Shown here: positions 12,255-22,374 of the stretch, piece by piece
How the letters are laid out: each line of letters begins with the position of its first letter
How positions within the stretch are numbered: position 1 is the stretch's first letter
Assembly (NCBI GenBank): GCA_020152595.1
Contig: JAIGNY010003245.1
Span: 5,001 to 69,000 of the forward strand
DNA: 64,000 nt
Reading direction: 5' to 3'
DNA from: Chiridota heheva
Lineage: Eukaryota; Echinodermata; Holothuroidea; Apodida; Chiridotidae
Notes under the pieces: generated by a model
Told to the model about the DNA's origin: nothing
Seen by the model: only the letters and a program-made list of their open reading frames with translations
Databases searched by the model: none
Translations under genes and position numbers: made by a program

Positions 12255-12438
12255 CTGTGGAGAAAGTGAACATTTGAAGTGCATTATTATTTCTGAACAA
12301 TAATCGAGGATTTGTCAACTGGTCAATTTAATCTAAATTTCAGATTAAGGATTAGATCAGTCATGCCAGTGATCTGTTTGTGGTCATCCAGGCAAGTTCA
12401 TCTTTGTATTCTAAATTTGTATAATAAAACTAAACAAA

Positions 12439-12526
12439 ATGGTGAAGAAACTTTCCCCTGACATCCTGAGAGGATTTCACCTTCCAGCCTGCCCGGCGTG
12501 CCGGCACGCTGTTTCCTTGTTGAGAG
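12439..12526 (+). CDS. Candidate first coding exon, unknown protein with CxxC
   Basis: ATG in good context (aaaATGG) at 12439 opens 29 codons beginning MVKKLSPDILRGFHLPACPA and ending RHAVSLLR, with a CPAC motif, then GAG|GTAGGA as possible donor. Caution: the first 17 bases around the ATG ('aacaaaatggtgaagaaa') also occur in the family-A MITE at 7177, so the start may come from transposon sequence. No next exon was found. Confidence 0.2.
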
Positions 12527-12954
12527 GTAGGAATTATCAAAAAATGTTAAGAATTGAATGGAAACTTGGTCAAGTTAATGGAAATGTTGAGAAAAGTGAG
12601 ATGTAAAAAAATTTATTGGTACAATAATTAAAATTTGCTTAACTGCTTGAAGTTGTAAGTAACAGGAACATTTTGTGAGTTCTTAACCCATTCTACCCAA
12701 ACTATGTGCAACTTTGATGTAGTTCAACATTTCTGATTGGCAGATCATGTTTACACAAATACTGACAACTTGCCAATGAAAACCTCTCATCGGAATTGAC
12801 GTCGCTGATATGTAACAGATTTACTGGTCGTGTGTCAAGCTGCCAGGTAGGTCTATAGCGTCATCAAACAATTGTTTTGTTACGCGATTCCCTCTTTAAG
12901 TTTCAAAACATGATAGTAATGATTCTGGTTCGCATCCGTGCATACTAGGTTCGA

Positions 12955-13232
12955 AAGCGAATGCTTGGAAGTGAAAGCTTGGAAGTGAACGCTTGAAAGT
13001 GAACGCTTGAAAGTGAACGCTTGGAAGTGAAAGCTTGGAAGTGAAAGCTTGGAAGTGAAATCTTGTAAGTGAAAACTTGTAAGTGAAAACTTGTAAGTGA
13101 AAACTTGTAAGTGAAAACTTGTAAGTGAAAACTTGTAAGTGAAAGCTTGGAAGTGAAAGCTTGGAAGTGAAAGCTTGGAAGTGAAAGCTTGGAAGTGAAA
13201 GCTTGGAAGTGAAAGCTTGGAAGTGAAAGCTT
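12955..13232. repeat. 14-bp tandem minisatellite (agcttggaagtgaa)
   Basis: About 20 copies of a 14-bp unit, with a central block of a variant, 'aacttgtaagtgaa', flanked on both sides by 'agcttggaagtgaa'. That layout suggests the variant arose once and was amplified within the array. Confidence 0.95.
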
Positions 13233-14024
13233 TCTTAGGAATATTCTAAGAGAAATCCTTCAATTAATTCCGCTAACATGAGCATGATCATTGTTAATGT
13301 TACAAGTCTTGCAATGGATGCAAATAATGGAATTTATATAATAAATTATTTTATCTTTAGAGGTACATGGAATGTAAAACAACTTCTACATTGGTGTAGA
13401 ATCCTTTGTTGAAAACCATGCAATTAGCAAAAAATTCTTCAAAATCGGTTAAAAATGGAGCGCTGTACTGCGTTTGAATACATCCGGTATCATATGCTTA
13501 GTTTAAGGGCAGGGCAACCTTGGTATTTTCTTTTGCAAATCTGTTTTTTTTTTTTTTTTTTTTTTTATGTTTATAGTAGTTCGTTTAAGTGGTGCAGTTT
13601 AAGTGGTGCCGTGATTAAAGGTTTTTTGAATCTTTATATACACACAATTAAATTATATAGCAAGAATTTAGAGTTTCAAATTATATTCGGATTTGAATTA
13701 TTTTGCCAAGTACCATTTCCGACTGTCACTACGAACACAATCTCAAATATGGCGAGTATGTGCGTATGTGTTAGGTTCCAATCGGGGACGTCCCCGGTTG
13801 GTTGTCTTGCAGATTAAGGCTCTCCATGGTAAAACAATATGCCACCTAAAGTATTACGCATTTTAATTGCTGTCGCCGCATTTACTTGGTTCTGCAGGGG
13901 ATGCGGAAGCATATGATAAGGTGAAGACGGCAACGCGTGAACTAAGAGTGTAGATATCAGCTTACTGAGGGTTTGGAGGATTCGGAAGAATCCTGGAATG
14001 CTAAATAAAAACTGCCAAATAAAC
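13233..14024. other. No gene seen; poly(T) tract
   Basis: Holds a 27-base poly(T) run at 13541-13567 and unique sequence. Frames of 73-120 residues here have no motif. Confidence 0.35.
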
Positions 14025-17000
14025 CTACTTCTCAATTAACAAATTTGACAAATAAACGTATTTCTCGATTAACAAGTTTGACAAATAAAAGTACCTCTCG
14101 ATTAACAACTTTGACAAATAAACCTACCTCCCGATTAATACCTTTGATAAATAAACCTACTTCACGATTGATAGATTTAACAAATACACGTACCTCTCGA
14201 TTAAAATCTTAGACAAATACACCTACCTCTCGGTTAAAAACTTTGACAAATAAACCTACTTCACGATTAATAAATTTAACAAATAAATCTACCTCTCGAT
14301 TAACAACTTAACAAATAAATGTACCTCTCGATTAACAACCTTGACAAATAAACTTACTTGTCGATTAACAACTTTGACAAATAAACCTACCTGTCGATTA
14401 ACAACTTTGACAAATAAACGTACCTCTCGATTAACAACTTTGACAAATAAACGTACCTCTCGATTAACAACTTAGCAAATAAACCTACTTCTCGATTAAC
14501 AACTTTGACAAATAAAACGTACTTCTTGATTAACAACTTTGCCAAATAATGCTACTTGTCGATTAACAACTTTGACGAATAAACCTACCTGTCGATTAAC
14601 CACTTAGCAAATAAACGTACCTTTTAATTGATATTTATGACAATTAAACCTACCTGTCGATTAACATCTTTGACAAATAAACCTACCTCTCGATTAACAA
14701 CTTAACAAATGAACGTACCTGTCCATTAACATCTATGACAAATAAACCTAAATGTCAATTTACAACTTTGACAAATAAATCTACCTCTCGATTAACAACT
14801 TTGACAAATAAACCTACCTCACAATTAATCAATTTAACAATTAAACGTACCTCTCGATTAACATGTATGACAAATATACCTACCTCTACATTAACAACTC
14901 TAACAAATAAACCTACCTCTCGAGTTATATCTATGACAAATAAACCCACCTCTTGATTAACAACTTTGACAAATAAACGTACCTCTCTATTAACAACTTT
15001 GACAAATAAACCCACCTCTTGATTAACAACTTTAACAAATAAACGTACCTCTCGATTAACATCTATGACAAATAAACCTACCTCTTGAAAAACAACTTTT
15101 TCAAATAAACGTGCCTCTCGATTAACAACTTAACAAATAAACGTACTTCTCGATTAACATCTATGACAGATTGACCTACCTGTCGATTAACAACTTTGAC
15201 AAATAAACCTACCAGTCGATTAACAACTTTGACAAATAAACCTACATGTCGATTTACAACTTTGACAAATAAACGTACCTCTCGCCTAACACATTTGACA
15301 AATAAACCTACCTCTCAATTAACAACTTTACAAATAAACGTACTTCTCGATTTACCATATATGACAAATAAACAAACCTCTCGATTAACAACTTTAAGAA
15401 ATAAACCTACCTCTCGATTAACAACTTAACAAATAACCGTACCTTCCGATTACCATCTATGACAAATAACCCTACCTGTCGAATAGCAGCTTTGACAAAT
15501 AAACCTACCTCTTGAATAACAACTTTGACAAATAAACCTACCTCTCTATTAACAACTTTAAAAAATAAACCTACCTCTCTATTAACAACTTTGACAAATA
15601 AACCTACCTTACAAATAATAAATTTAACAAATAAACGTACCTCTCGATTAACATCTATGACGAATAAACCTACCTGTCGATTAACAACTTTAACAAATAA
15701 ACCTACTTCTCGATTAACAACTTTACAAATAAACGTACCTCTTGATTAATATCTATGACAAATAACCCTACCTGTCGAATAACAACTTTAACAAATAAAC
15801 CTACCTCACGATTAACAACTATAAGAAATAAAGGTATCTCTCGATTAAAATCTATGACAAATAAACCTACCTGTCAATTAACAACTTTGACAAATAAACC
15901 TACCTCTTTATTAACAACTTTGACAAATAAACCTACCTGTTGATTAACAACTTTGGCAAATAAACGTACCTCTCGATTAACAACTTTGACAAATAAACCT
16001 ACCTGTTGATTAACAACTTTGGCAAATAAACGTACTTCTCGATTAGCAGCTTTGACAAATAAACGTACCTCTCGATTAACAACTTTGACAAATAAACGTG
16101 CCTCTCGATCAACAACTTTGGCAAATAAACCTACCCCTCCATTAATAGCTTTGACAAATAAACCTACCTCTCTATTAACAACTTTGACAAATAAACCTAC
16201 CTTACAATTAATAAATCTAACAAATAAACGTACCGCTCGATTAAGATCTATGACAAATAAACCTACCCGTCGATTAAGAACTTTAACGAATAACCTAACT
16301 CTCGATTAACAACTTAACAAATAAACGTACCTCTCGATTACCATCTATGACAAATAACCCTACCTGTCGAATAACAACTTTGACAAATAAACCTACCTCT
16401 TGAATAGCAACTTTAACAAATAAACCTACCTCTCCATTAACAACTTTGACAAATAAACCTACCTCTCTATTAACAACTTTGACAAATAAACCTACCTGTT
16501 GATTAACAACTTTGGCAAATAAACGTACCTCTCGATTAACAGCTTTGACAAATAAACGTACCTCTCGATTAACAACTTTGACAAATAAACCTACCTGTCG
16601 ATAACAACTTTGACAAATAAACGTGCCTCTCGATCAACGATTTTGACAAATAAACGTGCCTCTCGATCAACGACTTTGACAAATAAACCTCCTTCTTGAT
16701 TAACAGCTTTGACAAATAAACGTACCTCTCGATCAACGACTTTGACAAATAAACGTGCCTCTCGATCAACGACTTTGACCAATAAACCTCCTTCTTAATT
16801 AACAACTTTGACAAATAAACCTACCAGTCGATTAACAACTTTGACAAATAAACGTGCCTCTCGATCAACGACTTTGACAAATAAACCTCCTTCTTGATTA
16901 AGATCTATGACAAATAAACCTACCTGTCGATTAACATCTATGACAAATAAACTTACCTCTCAATTAACAACTTTGACAAATAAACGTACCTCTCGATTAA

Positions 17001-17128
17001 CAACTTTGATAAATAAACCTACCTCTCAATTAACAACTTTGACAAAGAAAAGTACCTCTCGATTAACAACTTTGACAAATAAACATACCTGTCGATTAAC
17101 AACTTTGACAAATAAATGTACCTGATTA
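14025..17128. repeat. 3.1-kb tandem array of a 33-bp (11-codon) unit
   Basis: Roughly 94 copies of a 33-bp unit: 'aacaactttgacaaataaac' followed by 'gtacctctcgatt'. Variants include ctgtcgatt, cttgatt, atctatgac and occasional 32- or 34-bp units. As the unit is 11 codons, open frames recur on both strands (TLTNKPTSRLT plus, VNREVRLFVKV minus). Plus-strand frames are not gene-like. The minus-strand frame runs in phase into the coding-like stretch at 17129-17442; most stops inside the array look like TCGA-to-TTGA/TCAA changes at a CpG. Confidence 0.97.
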
Positions 17129-17690
17129 AGAATTTTGGCAACCGCTTCTTCAACTTTGTGTACAATATCGTCGGAGAAGTCTTGTACTGTATCAATGCCT
17201 TGTTTGACTACCTTCTGTACAACACCTAAAATAGCACAAGATTTTTCTTCGCTTTGTGTTTCTTTTGTAAATGTGTCTACAGAAACAGATCGATCACTTT
17301 TAGAAATGACTGTAGATGTCTCTCGACCAATGGCGACACCGTCAGCTTTGCTGGAACCGTTCACGTCGTTCTCGTGTGATCCAGTCGTGGGTTCGATCCT
17401 TGGCCGAGCTTTATTCCATTTTGCTCCGAAATCAGCGAAATACAATCAGGCTGAGATTTGTCTTGAAGACGGATGAATGAGTCCTCCTCCTTGCAGTTCT
17501 TGTCGGTCCCAGGGCTTTCAATTGTCATACCAGATAACGTGTTGGCCAGAAGGGTCCGCATCCCGGAATCTTGCCGTTCGAAAACATTCATTTCGTTGGA
17601 TCTTTGCCGCTTGTACGAGGGACATCCATTGTCCGCACTGCGTTTCTTTTCAAGATATCCTAGCAATTTGACTGACGCTATATTTTTCTT
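17026..17690 (-). pseudogene. Coding-like minus-strand stretch with bipartite NLS, frameshifted, running into the 33-bp array
   Basis: Two overlapping minus-strand frames look coding. The upstream one (about 17690-17361) contains KKRSADNGCPSYKRQR, a classical bipartite nuclear localisation pattern, then a Ser/Asp/Glu-rich stretch. The downstream one (17445-17026) carries ETQSEEKS and the helix-like VVKQGIDTVQDFSDDIVHKV, ending VEEAVAKILNQ and continuing in frame into the array as 11-residue units. The frames overlap at 17361-17445, so one indel or an unseen splice would join them; a TGA at 17446-17448 bars the second frame upstream. No known family was recognised. A SINE-like B-box string (gggttcgatcc, 17389) lies in the overlap and may be the cause of the disruption. 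Confidence 0.4.
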
Positions 17691-17699
17691 AAAATTCGA

Positions 17700-18734
17700 A
17701 TTACAATTTTAACTACGAAATACTTCTTCAACATGCAATATATTTTTTTCTAATTCAACTCACTAACTAAAACAATGTGATGATAAAATCAACACGTTTA
17801 ACTGTAAAAGGAAAATTCCTAAAGTTACAAGTGTTGAACGGCAAACAATCTGTAGAGCAGTAAAGTAGGAAGATATTGGTCAATATACGTACCTATTAAA
17901 CTCGGAGAAATCGTTGCAAACAAGCTTGCAGAAATAGGCACTGGGTGATGTGGTGCTTATGGCGGGAGGACACTCCGACACACTTTATATCAAAGATGAA
18001 AGGAATACTCCCATGAATTTTCATTTTTGCATATGTTAGAGAACAATTGTAGAAAGAAAGAATTTCATAATTTTTGGGAAATTCTCTTTATTTTCTTGAA
18101 ATTTGCTTCAATTTTTGGGACATTTCCTCCATTTTTAGGAATTTTTCTCAATTTTTCGGGAAATTTTCTCTAATTTCTAGAAATTCTTTTCTTGTTCTTC
18201 AATTTTGGGAAATATTCTGAAAGAGAAAAGAACATTTATTAACAGATAAAATAAAATAAAATACTTTACTTCTTTTTCAGTGTTGGTTCCTTTTATTTGT
18301 CCCAATATTTTTCATTTCTCTCTCAATGACATGCTTTTTCGTTGTTTAGGATTTTCTTTCCTCTGAATGACACACTTGGTACAAACAGACAGGACAACTT
18401 GTTGGTGTATGCTCAAGCTCTTGTGCGCAACATTCAACATGCAAAAGTTGTTGCCACCCCATTTAGTAGAATTTTTACGAAACGTAGCGACTTCCCCTCC
18501 CCAAAAAAAAAAACGCCGCCCTTATTTTTTTGGCAAGTTAAGGGCGGCGAAGGAGCAGTTGCGGATCAAAAGAAGTAACTAGGGTGGCTAACCACCCCCT
18601 TTTTTCACGGTCAAACAAATCCCTAGGCACTGGTTTCACACGTTTTCTCGCCGATATTATTTCATGCAATAATTTTTCACTTATATCTTTTTGTGTGAAT
18701 TGATCAAAACGTTAGGCGAACTGGAACTAATTTT
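17700..18734. other. No gene seen; degenerate aattttt/gggaaatt repeats and a small hairpin
   Basis: About 18070-18235 is a run of diverged units of about 20 bp like 'aatttttgggaaattctctt'. At 18514-18549 an 11-bp perfect inverted repeat (cgccgccctta ... taagggcggcg) flanks a short T-rich loop. 18575-18610 resembles one diverged unit of the following 98-bp array (agggtggctaaccaccccc). Confidence 0.5.
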
Positions 18735-19719
18735 AGTGGCGGATCCAGAGGGGATGAATAGGGTGGCTAGCAACGCCCTCTTCCCGGCAAAAGTATCCCT
18801 AGGTTACGCATTTGGTTTAATGCATGCAGTCCAGTGGCGGATCCAGAGGGGATGAATAGGGTGGCTAGCAACCCCCTCTTCCCGGCAAAGATATCCCTAG
18901 GCTACGCATTTGGTTTAATGCATGCAGTCCAGTGGCGGATCCAGAGGGGATGAATAGGGTGGCTAGCAACCCCCTCTTCCCGGCAAAAGTATCCCTAGGC
19001 TACGCATTTGGTTTAATGCATGCAGTCCAGCGGCGGATCCAGAGGGGATGAATAGGGTGGCTAGCAACCCCCTCTTCCCGGCAAAAGTATCCCTAGGCTA
19101 CGCATTTGGTTTAATGCATGCAGTCCAGTGGCGGATCCAGAGGGAATGAATAGGGTGGCTAGCCACCCCTCTTCCCGGCAAAAGTATCCCTAGGCTACGC
19201 ATTTGGTTTAATGCATGCAGTCCAGTGGCGGATCCAGAGGGGATGAATAGGGTGGCTAGCAACCCCCTCTTCCCGGCAAAAGTATCCCTAGGCTACGCAT
19301 TTGGTTTAATGCATGCAGTCCAGTGGCGGATCCAGAGGGGATGAATAGGGTGGCTAGCAACCCCCTCTTCCCAGCAAAAGTATCCCTAGGCTACGCATTT
19401 GGTTTAATGCATGCAGTCCAGTGGCGGATCCAGAGGGGATGAAGGGTGGCTAGCCACCCATTTGCAAAAGTATCCCTAGGCTACGCATTTGGTTTAATGC
19501 ATGCAGTCCAGTGGCGGATCCAGAGGGGATGAATAGGGTGGCTAGCAACCCCCTCTTCCCGGCAAAAGTATCCCTAGGCTACGCATTTGGTTTAATGCAT
19601 GCAGTCCAGTGGCGGATCCAGAGGGGATGAATAGGGTGGCTAGCAACTCCCTCTTCCCGGCAAAAGTATCCCTAGGCTACGCATTTGGTTTAATGCATGC
19701 AGTCCAGTAGCGGATCCAG
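18735..19719 (+). repeat. 98-bp tandem array built on a transposon terminus
   Basis: Ten nearly identical units and a partial eleventh, starting at 18735, 18833, 18931, 19029, 19127, 19224, 19322, 19420, 19510, 19608 and 19706. Each starts 'agtggcggatccagagggga', carries 'agggtggctagcaaccccct' and ends 'ttaatgcatgcagtcc'. The eighth unit is shortened to 90 bp by an internal deletion. Unit starts match the CAGTGGCGGATCCAG type of DNA-transposon terminal repeat; its reverse complement (cctggatccgccactg) occurs at 21888-21903. Confidence 0.96.
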
Positions 19720-21887
19720 TATTCAAGCGGTGTATGTTTTGAATTTTTTTAAAACTGAAGCTTCAATAGCTAGCCATGGAGCTAATTTCCCTAGTGGAGA
19801 CGTAGGGAGCGGGGGTACTGACAAACTGCACCCTACGGGTTCTTGCTTTCCCGGCTAGTCCAACTCTTGCAAAAGAAAAATGGTACAATTATTTGATAAG
19901 TTCCTTAAAAATTTCTCCAAATTTAGCAAAATAGCGCGAAAAATTGTCTGAAAGTGGCTCAAATTTGCTAAACGTTCCCTAAATTTGAAGACAATTTCCA
20001 GAAATTGAAGAATAGCTTCAGAAAATGAAGGGAATTTTCGCTATATTGAAGAAGGGGATTTTCTGATGAGCAACTGTTGATAGAAAGAATAACGTATTCA
20101 GAGAGGGAGGGGAGGGACAGGAGGTCATGGACACCAATCCCCCATCAAAGAAAAAATTAAACACACAAATTTCTAAATATTAAATAGACATGCATGGCCT
20201 TATTCAAACCGAAAAATATCTGTTGCTTTTCAAAATCTTGCATTTATGGTGGGTTACTTCATACGAACAACATATCATGTCATTGGCAGTGGAACTGGGA
20301 GGAAATGGGGGTCAAGCGATCGAATTTTTTTCTGGGAGGCTTCCCCCTTCCTCCCCTCCTCACAAAAACAAATAATAATAATAAGAGAAAAATAATAATT
20401 TAGGGCTACATTAGCTCATTGGGTACAAACATTTTGGTTGAAATAATTCTCCCAAAATTTGTTAAAAATTGCCCAAATTTGATTAGAAGTTGTCCAAATT
20501 TGGTTCAAATTGCCCAAGTTTGGTTCAGAATTGCCCAAATTTCTTCAAAAACAACCCAATGTTTGAAAACTGAAATTGCCCTAATTTGATTAAAATTCAC
20601 TCAAAGTTTGTTTATAATAAAAAAAACAGACCAAATTTGGGCCATTTTTAACAAATTTGGGGAGAAATATTTAACCGCGTAAGATTAGTTTACAATTTGT
20701 TAAAATGTTGTTGAAAATTGCCAATATTTGGTTAATAATTACCAAAATTTAGATTTTAAGACAGATTTTAAGTTTAAAATTTCCCAAATTTCTTTTAAAT
20801 GCCCTCAATTTGGTTCAAAATTGCCGAAATCACGATAAGTTTGTTAAAAACTACTGGCTCAAACCTGTCAAATTTGGTTGAAAGTCACTAAGATTTGTTT
20901 GAAATTGGCCTAAGCTGGGTTCGATATTGCTAAAGCTTGGTTAACAATTGCCCAAATTTGGTTAAAAAATGCACAAATCTGGTTTAAAGTCATCCAAAGT
21001 TTGTTTAAAATCTGAAAACATGTTAAAAAATTGCGCATATTTGTTTTAATTGGAATAGATTTGTTAAAAATTTGCCAAAATTAGGTTATAAAGATCGTCT
21101 GAGTTTTACTTAAATTTGCAGATATTTAGACTAGTTTAACATTTGTTAAAAAAATTATCCAAATTTGGCTCAAATTTGCCAAAATGTGTTAGCTAAAGTC
21201 ACCCAAGCAGACTTAAAAATTGTCTGTTATCAAATTAGTACTGATTCACTTTTGTCACTTGGTGCAAAAAGCTTGTAAATAATGTTACATATTTTTCGTT
21301 TAGCCCAAAGTCACATTATGAAGTCATATTTTAGGCACTTTTTGCTCCCTCTGGCGCCGATAGCTAGATACGCTACTGCCAGGCCGCCAATATTTGTTTC
21401 TGGTGGCCTCCCTCCTCCAACAATAAAAGAAGAAACAATTGTGATTTGGGGCATCAGTTTGTACAAAAATGGTCTTTCACATCATTGGCAATATATAATT
21501 TTGTGCATGGGAATGAAAAAGGAAGGGGGACGATGGGGGTGTATTCTTTGTTATGAAATTTCTTGAATTTTGCCCCCAAATATGAAATATTTTTCCGCCG
21601 CCTATGCATGAAAGTACCATACAATCGCTCCTCTGTCTACGCTGTGTTTTTATCAACAGTTGCTAATGACCTCCTTTAGTTTTCATCATATTTCTTCAAA
21701 TTTTGGTACATTTTAGCCACTTTTCGGTAAACATTGGCTGTAGCTTCTGTACCTGCCCCCTCCCCCCCTCTCCTCCGCTTGGCGCCATTCCTGCTTTCTA
21801 GCCTCTGCTTTGGGTTTAGCATAGATAGCAAGAAGCTTATTATTTTTGTAATGAAAAGCCTCACTCTGACCACCCCCCTTTTTAAAT
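19720..21887. mobile_element. Degenerate transposon interior (aaattgcccaaatttggtt repeats)
   Basis: About 20440-21190 is a long degenerate series of units of about 20 bp such as 'aaaattgcccaaatttggtt'. Around 19860-20060 and 21660-21890 there are similar low-complexity pieces and C-rich terminal-type sequence. A second terminus-like string, 'gctagatacgctactgcc', lies at 21362-21379. No transposase frame is readable. Element boundaries are uncertain; 18735-21903 may be one element or several nested ones. Confidence 0.45.
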
Positions 21888-21903
21888 CCTGGATCCGCCA
21901 CTG
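21888..21903 (-). mobile_element. Terminal inverted repeat, CAGTGGCGGATCCAGG type
   Basis: 'cctggatccgccactg' is the reverse complement of the sequence that starts each 98-bp unit at 18735-19719. It is directly followed by the MITE D region beginning near 21904. Confidence 0.6.
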
Positions 21904-21915
21904 ACAGTCCGGCAG

Positions 21916-22374
21916 CATGCCTATTAATGGGATCATAAATGTTCCTATAAATGGGAACATCTTACTACATGGAAGTCGCCATTTTGTATCCTTTGCTATC
22001 CTAACGTTAAAGCCTTATGTAATGTTACATTTTTGAAATTTGAAATACGTATGGGAAAAATATCTTTGCCATGGGAAACTTAAAACCTATGAAAATACCT
22101 ACAATACTGTCATGGCTACAACTTTTCCACACCCATTTGATATGTTCACTACGTCGCTTTGAAAATATTAGAAATAATAGACAAAAGAGTTAGGCTTTTA
22201 GGCGCGAAACAGCCATTTTGAAAATTCAAATGTTTTTCAACACAATGATTTTTAACATTTCAAGTACATAAATTAGAACCTATGGCATTTTATCGCGACA
22301 TCTGAACAATATGGCTGTATGACAATATGGCTGCATATTTTCGTGTGTTATAAATGTTCCTATTAAAAGGCATG
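21916..22374. mobile_element. MITE family D, about 460 bp
   Basis: Starts 'catgcctattaatgggatca' and ends 'aggaacatttataaca' read on the minus strand after 'catgccttttaat', giving terminal inverted repeats of about 20 bp. A second copy with the same internal order ('atacgtatgggaaaaatatc', 'tgtcatggctacaacttttc') occurs at 37140-37523, cutting a PC4-like reading frame. No coding capacity. Confidence 0.7.

Noticed and set aside
14735..17125. Plus-strand TLTNKPTSRLT repeat proteins
   Set aside because: Short stop-bounded frames from the 33-bp array; the minus frame, not this one, joins the coding-like stretch.
17385..17405. Possible tRNA gene from the B-box string
   Set aside because: No A box at proper spacing and no cloverleaf could be drawn; at most a SINE fragment.
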